A stretch of 64,000 nt of DNA, from contig JAEQBH010003882.1 of NCBI GenBank assembly GCA_016808115.1, forward strand, positions 62,001 to 126,000, in the 5' to 3' direction. Positions 45,720 through 58,050 of this stretch are shown piece after piece. This DNA comes from Tetrastigma voinierianum. Taxonomy: Eukaryota > Streptophyta > Magnoliopsida > Vitales > Vitaceae. Under the pieces are notes generated by a model. The model made no database searches. It was not told where the DNA came from and saw nothing but the letters and a program-made list of their open reading frames with translations. How positions within the stretch are numbered: position 1 is the first letter of the stretch; every line of letters starts with the position of its first letter. A program made the position numbers and the translations under genes.

Positions 45720-46310
45720 TCTTGTAAAAATATCAAATTTCCCTTTTTATCATTATCTCCATATTTAATTAATTATAGGATTTATATAAATTTTATAAAT
45801 TATAAATTATATGAAATAATATGAATTTTTTATGGATATAAATTCATTTCATATGTATTAATAAAAATAATATGAAATTGTAAAATTTACTAACCATAAA
45901 TAATTTTTATTATTATGAAATAATATTATAAATTTATTCTAAGTTATAATATTAAATATTATAAATTTTTGTATGATTATAAATCTATAAATTAAATATT
46001 ATAAATTTTTGTATGATTGTAAATCTATAAAATTCATTTATGGTTATATCAAATAATATGATAATTTTATCACCATAAAAATATAATATATGAAATAAAT
46101 AATATTTTTATGGTTATAAATAAAAATGGTTAAAACCATAAATAATTTTTTCTATTTATGAAATTATAAATAACCATAAAAATTGCATAAATTTACTCTT
46201 CATAAAGTTATTTATTTATAAAATAATATTACTTATGCTTAAATAAAAATTTATGTCATATTTTTTATTTATGGTTATAAATTTTTCTAATTTCATATTA
46301 TTTTTTGGCT
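45720..46310. repeat. AT-rich block of TTTATGGTTATAAA / AACCATAAATA inverted words (copy 1)
   Basis: At least six CCATAAA or TTTATGG words in both orientations occur, with long potential stems such as TTTATGGTTATAAATAAAAA against ACCATAAATAATTTTT. The second copy is at 60660-61270. Could be a decayed foldback or MITE cluster. Confidence 0.65.
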
Positions 46311-46999
46311 CTTTTTTTATACTTCATGCATTTTTATTTCTATTATGTCTATATATGTAAATAAGTCTCTAAAAGCTGAGTTTATAGGATTTTGTGTTTA
46401 ATATGAATATCATGTTTTTTAACACTTTCCCTCAAGTGGCTTATTACCCAAAAAAAGTCGTCCATGAACTTTCAAATAAACAAATGAAGATTCAAATTGT
46501 AAAGTTGTGACTCAACCTCCACCCAAAGCAAGCTCATGCCATGCATGTTAAACAACCAATTTTCCTCGAAGCTCAACCTTATAGGGTTTAGGTTTAATAT
46601 GAATAAATCTGATGATCGAGCTTTCCAAGATTTGGGCTTTGTATGATTTGGATTTAACTCATGAATATCGTGTTTTAGCTGAAGGAAATTAAAATAGAAG
46701 AAAAGAAAAAGTGTAGGACAATAAAATTAGAGTTAAATATGATATATTATTTTTATTTACTACTTCAAATCAATTTTATATATTTTTAACTCAACAATTT
46801 AAAGATTAAATCATTTAAGAATATGTGTAAGTTTCCAAGTAATTTTATTTATATTGGATTTTAACCAGAATTTTAAATCATCTGATAAATATAAAGAAAA
46901 GTAATTTCAGCATTATTTTAAGCAAAATACAACCTTAAAATAGTTACATTGAAATCGATACTTTTATTGTTAATATAATTATGTGAGGAAACAGCTAGA

Positions 47000-47231
47000 C
47001 CTCTAGACAATCGATTTCATGTGCTCCTCTTAAATTAATCAAACTGCATAAATATAAAATATGAACGAAGAATGTAAGAGATGAATAATACACGATTTTC
47101 ATGACAGGCTGACTAAACTTATACGTCAAGAAGAGTGGAATTAATAAAAGGAAAACATAATAAATTGTGGTAGACCCACTTACCATTTTTCCACCACATG
47201 AACTTATCCCTATCCGTATCTTTATCTCCAA
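47000..47231 (-). other. conserved short segment with splice-donor-like end (copy B)
   Basis: Near-identical partner of 15674-15900: the same WWKN|GTAAGT junction-like text and the same hydrophobic YYVFLLLIPLFLTY frame. The reading frame runs into the orphan TPS C-terminus in the wrong frame, so it is not a fused gene. Confidence 0.4.
47003..47029 (-). pseudogene. orphan terpene synthase C-terminus
   Basis: Minus strand encodes EEHMKSIV and a TAG stop, the typical end of TPS-b/g proteins, followed by the same 3' flank as TPS-3. Upstream of it the sequence switches to the duplicated block shared with 15668, so the rest of this TPS copy has been lost at the duplication breakpoint. Confidence 0.72.
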
Positions 47232-48862
47232 ATGGCCTTAGCTTTAAATTCATTGCTTTGCACATTTTTGTAGTTTTGATGGAGTGGTCATGACTGCATA
47301 TTTAATATCAATGGAGACAGAAATTTTAGGTACAAAGTTATTTATCAAAATGAAAATATGAATTGTGTTGTTTGAGAAAATTTAAAGAATGGCCGAAAAA
47401 TAGGACCCACTAAATTGTCGTTTATGGGTCTTCTAAGCGTGCGAACGTTGTGTATCACTTGCAGCCAGGTAAAATGAAAACAATTCCAAATTCCTAACAG
47501 AGAAGATTGGAAGAAAAATTGTCTTTCTTAAATCTTAATTGATGCCATAGGTCTAGTTCAATAACACGACAATTGCATGTGATATAGAGAAAATGAAACA
47601 AGCTAATGCGATAATATTCTTTGAATTAAATTGAAGTTCAGATTATGATTGGTTTTCTAAAAAAAATTGGCATGTGATTCATATTGAGAATGAAAGGGTA
47701 GGGGAAATGTCGGAGAGGAGTGACGGTATTATTTTTCGCCGTCAGCTCCTCTTTTGTTGGGGGACAAAGTAGTAGGTTGGGGACGTGGGGTCAAAGCCCC
47801 CGTGGTATAATACAGTAAAGTATGGTCCATGGTATAGAGGTATTTTTGTAAATTGATCATATCAAGGTTTATTATAAATATGCTCATATGTAACCATATT
47901 TAAATGGCAGTGAAAGTTTAAGTCATCGTTCCTATGGATAGGGGTGACAAGTCGCGTTAGCAGGTTGTGTTTTGATCGTGTCAATAATAAGTATTCTATT
48001 GTATTCGTCATCTCGAACACGACACGAATAATCAATTGGTCAAAAAAAAATTAATAACGGCCCGCGATTAGTTATTTGGTACTTTGATATGATCATGTAA
48101 CTTTGTTTATTAATTAGATAATTTAAAATAATATAAATTATAATTAATTCATCCATATTTAACACAAATAACATATTAATTAGTTAATATAGATTAAATA
48201 TTAATTAAAATAATAATTAAACGAGTCAATACAAGTCAAATTCATGTCATGTAGATTGGCATGAATATAACCTGTTTATTAAACAACTTATGTGGGTTAA
48301 TACGAATTTAACTCAAATATGATTATTCTCGACCCAAACACATAGAAAACATGTCAAGTTCGTACCATGTAGACACACTGTCGGGCCACATAAAATATTT
48401 ATGTCCTTTTATTGTATTTTTGTCTAATATTTATCACCGTTGTTGCACGAATCACAATAACAAGAAAAATACGAAAGAAATAAAATACATAAAAATATGT
48501 ATGTCCTTTTATTGTTTTTTATTAAATCATAAAATACATAAAAATGCATCAAATCTAAATAAAATACATATAAAAATACCAAAAGTAAAATAAAAACAAT
48601 AAAATTAAAGTTAACAAATTAAAATTTTCTATGTTACTTTAAGCTTCATTTTATTTGTTTTTTCTATGCTGTTAATAGTTATACTTTCTAACTAAAATGA
48701 TGATTTCTTTTATAAAACCTTCAAACCAATAGGCCTTAATTAGAACATCACATCTATACAAAATTTTGCTTGTTTTTCATTTTTAAAATTTTTTTTTGAA
48801 AAAATACTATTTTTTAAAAATTATTATTCATTTTGAAAAATAGGGAAAAAAATCAATCATGT

Positions 48863-48864
<2 letters not shown>

Positions 48865-48904
<40 letters not shown>
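48865..48904. repeat. (AT)n microsatellite (copy B)
   Basis: About 40 bases of AT; shorter than its partner at 19369-19419. Confidence 0.95.
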
Positions 48905-48908
<4 letters not shown>

Positions 48909-49187
48909 TAGGTCTTTTAAAAAAAAAATTAAAAAACAACTTACCAAATATCCTTATCTTTAAAATTTATCTTTTGTTTTCTAACTTTGAAAACAATTTT
49001 TAGAGAAGATGGCCAAACACCCCCATTGTTTTCTTAGCAAATTCAAGATAACACACAGAATCTTGTATCGAATACAAGTGGAAAGGTTTCAAAGTTCCTT
49101 CCACAATAATTTTTATTTCTCCTTTTAATGAATACCGCTACTCTGAACCTAAAAATGAAGCACTCTTCTCCTGATAGCAAATGTTTC

Positions 49188-49191
<4 letters not shown>

Positions 49192-49238
<47 letters not shown>
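49192..49238. repeat. (AT)n microsatellite, expanded in copy B
   Basis: About 47 bases of TA/AT. The matching place in copy A (about 19713-19725) has only six units. Confidence 0.95.
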
Positions 49239-49241
<3 letters not shown>

Positions 49242-49269
49242 TCTATCATGTGGGCAGTTATCAAATAGA

Positions 49270-51745
49270 CAATTATAAAGTGGACATTTATGATCGGTTT
49301 ATAATTCCTGGAGTAACACCTACATTACGCGTTGATGGTGGCATAACGTCTGGCCGATAAGGATAACCGCTTTATCTCGGGATGCTCGAGGACGTGGAGG
49401 CCAAGTGGCCGTCGACCTTCCTGAATTATCCGTGATGTGAGTTCTTGCCAAGCTTAGGTCACTCACGTGACAACTCACATGAGAGAATTAAGGTCCCTCG
49501 ATGATTGTCACGTGAGCTGGGTCCCTCACACGTGAGTGAGTTTGGGTCCCTCACATGACTACCACGTTAGCTATGGCATATCCCATTCCACTAGCCCCCC
49601 CTAGCATCATTTTGAGCCATTAGGGTTAGAATGACGATAGACTCTTTTTTAGCCCTTGTGCCATTAAAAAGTCATCATTGCATGGACATTTGGCTGATTC
49701 GTTGTAACATAGGTGGCGCCCGATCAGGTCGGTTCTCTAATATGACCAATACATTATTAACCGTCAGGAATAAATGTCCCACCCACGTTGTTCACAATTT
49801 TGTCTTTAAATATCCTTCAAATTCTTCGGGGGATTTCACGCCATGCTATCGTGAAAGTCCCTTTGGTTATCTGCATTAGCTTGATCGCCTCTATCCTCAC
49901 CTAAGTGTTATAGTGTTCTTGGTCCTCGACCCTTTGCAGGTAAAGATAGATTACGGTGTTTGATTCCCTTTATTCATCAATTGTTCCTCCATCTCTTCTT
50001 CTTTGTTGGTGGTGTTTTTATTTATTTATTTATTTTCCTTGAAAAAGAGGAGGAGGGGGGAGGGTAAAATCAGAATCCCTTAAGGCCTGACGACTAACTA
50101 TGCATGGTGTTCTCCAAGCTTTGCATCGTGACTAAGCCAGAGGATGGCTAGAGGGCAGGATATTATTGAAAGTTGCTTGGGCGAGATCTCGTCATCTACT
50201 TCGTTTGAGGATGTTCCTTCTTGTGTGAACGAGAATGGAGTCATCACGTGGCTTAGGCCCGTTGGAAAGGCTAGGACACAAGCATCTTAGAGGAAGTTTT
50301 CTTTTCCCCCTAATGTCCAAGTTTCTTTTCCCTCCATAGGGCCTCATTTTATGGACCGTACAGACAAGGATCAAGGTGTCATGAACTTTATCTATTGGCC
50401 AGAGATCCACCATTGTTTTAGGATTGAGGATTGCCTCGCCGAGCGCCGAAAGCGATTTCTTAAGCACTGCTGATACCGCAAACCTCCAATAGGTGTTTGA
50501 TCTTCCGAAGGCATTCTTTCTCCCCTTATGTCAATCTGACCCTGTGGAGTCAAGTAACTTAGCATTTGGTTGTACGATGATGGCATGTCTTCACGTGATG
50601 GATCTAGGCGCGCCTAAAATGGTGTTGAAGGATGACGGTTCACAATCATCGTATATCGTACTCAAGGTCAGGTGGACAGCCTAGCTGAAATCGATAGGAC
50701 TATTTCTCCTAGTGAATTGGTCTACAACCAATTAAAGCCCATCAGCACTCTTCTAGGATTGCGGAGCTCGTCGGGCTTATAGCTTAGACAGAGCAAGGCG
50801 GGTAGGTAGAGCAAGTGGCGGCACTGTCGAGGTCGACCAAAATCTGCTTCATTTGGTGCCTCCCAACTTCCAAAGTCAAAACAAGTGCATTAGAGTGAGG
50901 CAAAGACAGTTGTCTAAGGGGAGATTTGGTGAAGTTAATAACCCTGTCAATGGGTCGGATGCTACTCGGGGCAAAACTGTAATTAACCTTAGCTACAAAA
51001 ACACCAAAGCGTGGTCGACCCTGCTCGGGGCATCGTCTGCAGTCGAGGATTGTGTCTATCAGAGAGAGCTCAGCCTAAGGGCGAGGCTTGCGAACCATTC
51101 GAGGTAGCCTTGTCAATTTACTCTTGGAGATGTTCCTTCTTAACCAAGTAGTTTAGAAACCTTCGAAGCCGGTAATAGTCATTGGTCAGATGCCCAAATT
51201 CCCTATGGTACTCGTAAAATCAGGACTTGTCTCTCCCCTCTAGGTCGTCCCTCTAGAGCCTAGGGCACTCAAAGCCTTGAAAGGACTAAATGATCAAAAG
51301 GAGCTACAGACGCGAGACGCTGAACCTTGTCCTGCTTAGTATTGTTCTCCCTCGCCTAATTCGATGCATCAATTCCACCCGCACGATCAATCTCATTATG
51401 ACGACGGCGGCGGCCGAATCATCGAGTCATGCTTACCCTCCCGCTATGATTGGCTCCGAATTTCCTCTTCCTTTTATTCCCTCCGTGAGGATCGGTGAAT
51501 CCAATGTACCGCGACCGCTTGTCTGGTCAGGCAACTACGTAGTCCTCGGTTACGGCGCATCGATTGCCCCTCGGAAACAACTCATCAATCAATGTGGGGG
51601 GATGCAATGACAGTGAATAAAAAAACTAAGTATTCGGGCAAATAACTTGTTTCACTGCCTGCAGTGCCATGTCTAAACTCATGGCATAAAGCTAGAAGAG
51701 CGTGGCCCTAAAACACTTCATAATGTCCTTGATGGACTCAGATCT
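49270..51745 (-). mobile_element. internally deleted Tat-like element (copy B)
   Basis: Partner of 19740-22600. Minus-strand gag end (51240-51120), protease-like remnants (EPSSFNTILG and IRGERMPSEDQTP, 50640-50440) and plus-strand antisense-ORF remnants (50140-50410) remain. The LTR-like G-box region is at 49270-50060. More degraded than copy A and missing the gag capsid start. Confidence 0.58.
49460..49570 (+). promoter_or_regulatory. cluster of three CACGTG G-boxes (copy B)
   Basis: CACGTG at 49464-49469, 49509-49514 and 49529-49534, plus a mutated CACGTT near 49562, within a repeated GGTCCCTCACA(C/T)G phrase. Copy A has two. Confidence 0.5.
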
Positions 51746-51756
51746 CCCTAAAAAGC

Positions 51757-51810
51757 TTCTTTCATGAAGCACTCCAGGTATGATCCATCGTGCCCATCAT
51801 GCTTCTCATC
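51757..51810 (-). pseudogene. TPS-2 exon 7 start (terpene synthase)
   Basis: After a CATTTTTTCAG acceptor the minus strand reads DEKHDGHDGSYLECFMKE, the exact start pattern of TPS exon 7; the initial DE completes the NSE/DTE motif DDLGSAK|DE. The match stops after 18 codons, where a deletion joins it to Tat gag sequence. Confidence 0.88.
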
Positions 51811-52034
51811 CTGAAAAAATGTAAACGCTTTTGTTAGTTCTAACTTCTAATAAATGGGACATCACATGTAAATGTACTGGAAACTACCACCACATGATGT
51901 GATTCCCGCCACTAATGGGACGTCACGAGTGTACTTCATATGTTGAGGAATTTTCAGTGAGTATGCTTTCAGGGGTAGTATTTAAAACCGATAGCTACAT
52001 CTAGAAACTAGAGGTCATTTTTCTTTATAAAACT

Positions 52035-52265
52035 AAGGTATGTTCTGTTACAAATTGTTTTTTTTTTATCTAAAAACTAAAAAAACAAGAATAAGGAAAA
52101 CAGATTTGGTTACTTTCGTTTGTTTTCAAAAAACTTTCAGAAGAACAATTTTAGAAAAACAAGAGAACATGGAAACACAAATAACATAAAAAATGATGTT
52201 ATTTGTGTTTTCAAAAATTGTTCTCAATAACAGTTTTAAAAAATAGGAACCACATAGACCCTAAG
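52035..52265 (+). mobile_element. short MITE-like element (copy B)
   Basis: Partner of 24237-24475, with ends GTATGTTCTGTTACAAATTG and AATAGGAACCACATAGACCC. It lies in TPS-2 intron 6, between exon 7 and the exon 6 stub. Confidence 0.52.
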
Positions 52266-52712
52266 TTCCTTGTCTAAAAGTTATCATGGGGTTTACTTTA
52301 GATAGAAAGAGACTAGTCTAGAGAATTACCAAGGCCTCTGCGATTTGCTCGTCGCCAGATCTACCACCGACCGAATGGTCCCGAAACGTGACGTGGTCAT
52401 GGTATCGCTGGCACACGACACGCAAAATAAGATGATTAAAATGTTTAAAAATTATTAAAATATCATATAAATTATTAGAAATATATATATAATTAATCAA
52501 GTAAGCTAAAATTTAAATAAAACAAATTTTTATGTATTTAACATTATTTAAATAGTTATTGAAGCATTCAAAAAAAGATATTTATGATAATGCTAATAAA
52601 AGAAATTATTTTATACCAAACATAACATTTTTGTAAGAAAATGTCAGCAAATACATCAATTAATACCATGTTGAATGATGAAGGGGCTCAAAATCATCAT
52701 TATCATTAGCCC

Positions 52713-54648
52713 TGTAACACCCCAAAATACAATCTCACTATTTTTAAACATAATTAGGTTATATCATTAGCTTAATTTTAAATTTTTCTAATTGGCTATT
52801 TCATGTCGGGTACTTCAAAATTCCTGAATCTGCATGAAGATACAGAATTCAGAATCATTAAACATGACACAAAAATATAATGTAAGTTAAGACAGGTTAT
52901 TATATAAATGGTATAACATGATTTGAAAATATAGGAGAGTTGGAGTGACCAACTGCAATAAAAGGAAAATAAACTCAAATGGGATAAGACTAAGTTGGTC
53001 TCCCATTTTGAGGTAGCAAAACGTGAAGGGAGAAAAATGTAGAGAGAAGGGTGCTAAGAAAACAAGAAAAGCTATAAAGAAAGGTATAATTTGTTAAGTT
53101 TTGTATGAAAAGAAAGGTATGGAATTTGTTGGTTTGTATGGAACTTGTATGAAAACTATGATTTTGTGACGGGATTGATATGACTTTCGACTTCTTGTAC
53201 TAATCGTTTGACGAAGAAGAAACCATAAACCTTTATTTTACGACTACTAAAGTTAAATCCTCACTTATATCACAAGGTTGACTGTGGTTAGTTGATCAGA
53301 ATCCCCAATCGAGGAATACTAGATGAAAACATTGGGGTTTTAGGGGAGACAAATACAAAATTTCTCCAACTCTGGATGTCATAATTTCTTCTGTCCGATC
53401 TCCATTTCTAGATGTTCACTCTACTGAAGTTCTCAGTCTGTAATCCATCCATATATATCTTGATAATATTGGAACTCATATTAGGTCCAGAAATCACGAA
53501 AATAGTAGGCCCTACTGGTTCTGCTCATAGTCACTGTTCATGGGAAGCCTCCAACTTCGGATGGTCATAATTTCTTCGTCCGAACTCCGCTGGATCGCTT
53601 CGACTCTACAAATCACTTTGAGCCTGTATCCATCCATATATACTTCATAATATCCGAACTCATATTAGGTCTAGAAATCATGATAGTAAATAGCTCATAA
53701 GCCTCACATGGTAACCATAATTATTCACATATAATTTGGAGATACTTAAAACGCAAAGATACGAATAAACGACAAATATCACATATGATCACCGGATGAC
53801 AATAATTATTCTGTGAATACGAGATAATGTGACGAACATAAAATACACAATGATTGTCTTCTGTAACCTGGGTGAGGAGGGATGTATGGGTACGCCATTG
53901 TAAAAACAAGTTTGAAACATACTCCATAAGTCAGTCTCGTTTGTGTCATTACAAATTTTTCGGCTCCTTATGTACTCACCAAGCTAGACAAATGAGTACG
54001 CCTTCCGCCCTTATAGCTCTTTATCTACTTCTAAGGTTTACGTTGCGACGAAACATAAACAAACGACTAATATGACATATGAAATGATATGATATGATAA
54101 AGAAGAAGATGACATTTATGCACGACAAGTATATTATGACGCATGAAGCAAAGGTAGAAATGATAAAGAAATAAAACATGATATGATAAGTAAATATGAA
54201 ATATGTATAAGCATGTTTAAATGATATGATATGTTAGATGTGTATGCATGTGTATAGAAGTGTGATGACCCTTATTAGAGGTCATCCATATGTATTAATT
54301 CTCACTAAGCTATAAGCTTAGCACAAGTGTATCATCCGTGTAGGTACAGGAGAAGCAGAAACGAGAAGTCCAGACACTCCACATCAACAACCAAGGCCAA
54401 CACACTACTAGGTGCCCACTAAAGACCTTTGGTCTATTTTTGTATGTGTTTTGTTTTTGTAAACAATGTAAATATTGTAAATATTGAACACTTCCATATA
54501 TTAAGCTTGTATATATTTTTGAAAGCAATCCCATTACATGTAATATAAGACAAGTTAAACGCTTAACATTATACGAATTAACAAAGTTTTAAAGCGTTAT
54601 AAAGCTTATAAAAAAAAATGACACCGTATGCCAGTTGGGGGCGCTACA
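52713..54648 (+). mobile_element. solo LTR (TGTAACACCCC...GGGGGCGCTACA)
   Basis: 1,936 bases with TG...CA ends and mirrored TGTA(A)C / G(C)TACA tips, absent from copy A at 24966-24970 (AGCCC). The left flank is AGCCC. The right flank is ACCCC, explained by AGCCC losing one G. TGTAACACCCC with GGGGCG-TACA is typical of plant chromovirus LTRs. It holds two similar ~185-bp parts near 53340-53480 and 53540-53690 (TCGGATGTCATAATTTCTTC-like). No gag or pol. Confidence 0.85.
53355..53700 (+). repeat. ~190-bp tandem duplication inside the solo LTR
   Basis: The phrases (T)C.GGATG(G)TCATAATTTCTTC, CGA.CTCC, a CAT.CATATATA..T tail and GAACTCATATTAGGTC(C/T)AGAAATCA occur near 53370-53500 and again near 53560-53680. 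Confidence 0.7.
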
Positions 54649-56872
54649 ACCCCTACGACAAAGATACAAATCGTGACGAGTAATTTAACATATTACCATT
54701 ATATAATATATTACCATATTCATTTAATATTAATATAATTAGATTAATTAATCAATCTATAATAATATATGTTACCATATTAATTTTTCCATTATTCTTA
54801 TTTATGTTTGTTTTTCATAGATTATTAATTTCGAAATAATCTTATTTATGTTTGGTAAAATAATTAAAATAATATTTATATTTGTATTTTATATTGTTCA
54901 CAAAAATATGATTTATGGTTTTGCTAATTTATTATTCTTATTTTATTTATAATATATTACCATATTCATTTAATATTACTACAATTAGATTACACTAATC
55001 AATCAATAATAATATATGTTACCATATTTGTAACGCCCCCTGCCCCGAGAGGGATGCACAAAGCATACTGAATCAAGCCGTGTACATTATACGAGCACTA
55101 AGTGTCACATCACGTATTTCGAGATTTAAATCAGAAATAATAAATTTACTTAAACCTGATTTTGCACTGTGAGCGTGGGTAGAATCAGACCGATAAAAAA
55201 AGGAACAAACAGAATTAGCAAAAACAAGACAGATGCCAAAATAAATAACATGCTCGACTGACAATATTAAAGACAGGATCAAATCTAAGAATTAAATGAA
55301 AAGATTAATATTAAAACAAGACAAACAAAAAGTCTCATTTTGTCTCACAAAGGCTAAGGCAACCGGTGCGTGAGAGGCATATGGCAGTTAAGTGGTTATG
55401 AGGGTACTAAGAGGAAGAAGAGTGAAGTGAGTAAGACCGTGCTGTGAAGCCATTTTGGAATCATGTATGTTTTTGGATTTCTGCGCTTTGCATGGATTAT
55501 TGACCTTTTATATTGATTTCCAAGTGGTTATTGGGTTTTGATCTAGTTCCTAAAGCTAGGTTTGAGGTTGTTTGGTGTCATTTCGACATTGGTTGAATCG
55601 GTAAAATAAACACTAATCATCATATTTATAAGGGTTTAAGAATTAAGTGACCTTCGAATAATTCATAAGATTTTCACCTAGGGTTTTGTGGTATGAGGTT
55701 CCAAACCACCAATACAAGTATTATGGAGTTGTTTTGGATGAATTCCATGATGAATTTTAAGGAATGGTTGTAAAACAAAAAAAAAAAAACAAAGGAGAAC
55801 GTTGGGTTTTTAAAGGAATTGCTGTCAAAATTTTGTAAAACTCCCTCGTTTCGCTTTGATATAGATTAAGTTATAATCATCCAAATCAATCGACTAAATT
55901 CGAGAAAAGTTAACCATGTAAGAGACAGGCCATGTTTCATAGGCTGGACAAAGAGAAAATTGTGTACTCTAAGGCTCCCAATGGATTGAAATGTGGTTCG
56001 CGTAAATTTCACTGATTATGCTCTGTTTTAGTATGGTTGTAGTGTTTCACCATAAGTGGAGTTTCACTCATCCAAATCAGGATTCAAAATTCTGGGACAA
56101 ATAGACTTCTATGGGAATAATTTATCTGAAGGAAGTTCATGTAAATTCAAATCCCAAAGTGCCCAGAAAAAATTGTCAGCTGAGCTTACGCCAGACTGCT
56201 CTGCCAAATCGAGTCATCTGGGGATGTAAAATACAATAACTGAAGGAGGATCCAAATTGGGTGATTCCAATTGGAGAAAAACCTAACCATACCAAACGAG
56301 CCAAGAACCATTTCCAATTTACGAAAGCAAGATCCCGTAAATCGTGATAACAGTAGGTGATTCAGTGAGTTAACCAAATTGGTATCAAAAACATGCTGTA
56401 ACTCTGTGTTATGGTTGAGGGCCTTAGAGAAGGAATATTAAATCAAATTTGTTATGTCATTGGATATATAAAGGACTGATCTGGAGAGTTTCATAATTTT
56501 TGAAGACCGTTTGAATAATTTTTGGGTAATAAAGTCCAGAGAGTATTGTAGGAAAAAGGTTTACCATAATGAGTGGGTTTTTTTGTTAGGGGTTTTTTAG
56601 TGCTCAAGGGTAAATTGTTAATTTGACTTTATATGAATGTTGTGTGACCCTAAAGTGACTTGCATGTGAAGTACGTTAAGCCGCACTTAGGTATGACGCA
56701 GCGATTAATACGTTGCCGTATTTGTCGAGTGCAGTTCAAAAGCAAAGGAAAGAATGAGTCACAAGCCAAGTTTCTAAACAAAGAGCGAAATTGTTTCAAA
56801 CCTATTTTTCCAAATACTAAATGTATCATTACTATAAACTGCTTTTACACTCTGCAGATTTAATTCGCTGAT

Positions 56873-57140
56873 TTAAACCATAATTGAAAAACAAGCAAAT
56901 GGTTTTGATTTAAACCATAATTTAAAAGCAAGCAAATGGTTTTGATTTAAACCATAATTGAAAAACAAGCAAATGGTTTTGAATTGTAAACCATTTTTCA
57001 AATAGCAAGCAAGCAAATGGTTTTGAATTGTAAACCATTTTCAAAGATAAGTAAGAAAACGGTTTTGAATCAGAAACCATTTTTCAAAGAGCAAAGAACG
57101 GTTTTCAATCAGAACCATTTTTCAAAGAGCAAGCAAGCAA
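56873..57140 (+). repeat. ~42-bp tandem repeat, about 6-7 units
   Basis: Units of the form AAACCAT(AA)TT..AAA.(A)GCAAGCAAATGGTTTTGA recur from 56873 to 57140. AAACCAT and ATGGTTT within each unit make a short hairpin. Later units drift (ACGGTTTTGAATCAGAAACC). Confidence 0.8.
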
Positions 57141-57599
57141 AGAGAATATTTCAGAAAACAGCTCACCCAAAATCCTTGGCCGGCAAAGATATCGGGTCGA
57201 GGTGTATTCGTGACGTGCACGGTGGTGATGTGATTTGGCATATATTTTAGCTTTGCCTGGTCGGCAAACTTAGGTCATGCATCATGGCAATTAAAGGAGA
57301 CCGTGGGTAACGCATGCGAGTATATGGTTAACGCCATAATAAATTATGGCGGATGGAGACACAAGTCAATTCCACCATATTTATCGGAAAAGGTGATGCG
57401 GACACAAGTCCTTCCACCACACTACCGATGCCCGTGCCCTGCGGTTCACTAGGGTACAAGAAGCAAGCATAGCCCGTGCGGGTCGATGCTTTATGCTACG
57501 ATCATACATTAAAAATCAACCATCGGGCGCACTGGGCTGAGCAATGTGTCCCATGTAGATTTGATGCACCCGCTGAGCCCAGTTCCGTGAGATTTAAAA

Positions 57600-58050
57600 G
57601 TAAAACGTTGAGCACGTCTCCGTATTTATAAAAAGTTTTGGAAACTTTTAAAGTAAGATTTGAGAAATGCTTTTGCATTTTTTAAAGCAAGAGGTTTATA
57701 AAAAGTTTTTATAAACTTTAAAGCAAGCAAGGTAAAGCAAGCAAGCAAGAGATTTGAGAAAGCTTTATGCTTTTAAAGAAAAGCAAAGCGAAGCAAGGCA
57801 TGAAAGTTTTCTAAACTTTTAAAGCAAGCAAGAGATTATGAAAATTGAAACTTTTAAAGAAAAGCAAAGCAGTTAGCAAGTATTAAAAGTTTTAAACTTT
57901 TGTGCCAGCTAGTTAGACATGAAAGTGCTTTCAAAACTTTTAAAGAAGGTTAGGTGCCAGTTAAAGATAGTGTTTTTAAAACTTTTAAAGCAAGAAGAGA
58001 TTACGAAAAGCTTTAAACTTTAAAATAAGCAAGGCTAATAGAAAATAATT
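57600..58050 (+). repeat. AAGCAAGCAAG / AAAAGTTTTxAAACTTT repeat array
   Basis: Imperfect units of about 50-60 bases combine GCAAGCAAG with a palindrome such as AAAAGTTT...AAACTTTTAAAG, seen near 57630, 57695, 57795, 57840, 57890, 57935, 57975 and 58005. Confidence 0.75.

Larger units (their letters stand above)
45595..47029 (-). repeat. TPS downstream flank, copy 1 (partner 60536-61880)
   Basis: It matches 60536-61880 in order: TTTAGAA(T/C)TCAA.T.AGGCCCT, the AT-rich inverted-repeat block, AACCTTATAGG/ATAGGATTTAGGTTTAATA, and the TPS stop-codon region (GACAA.CGATTTCAT). It represents sequence 3' of a terpene synthase on the minus strand. Confidence 0.78.

Noticed and set aside
49043..49264. 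Minus-strand frame containing repeated Tyr-Ile
   Set aside because: Product of the (AT)n tract at 49192-49238.
51290..51610. Plus-strand 106-codon frame in copy B
   Set aside because: It corresponds to the antisense of Tat-like gag sequence; the copy A partner is not open in the same frame.
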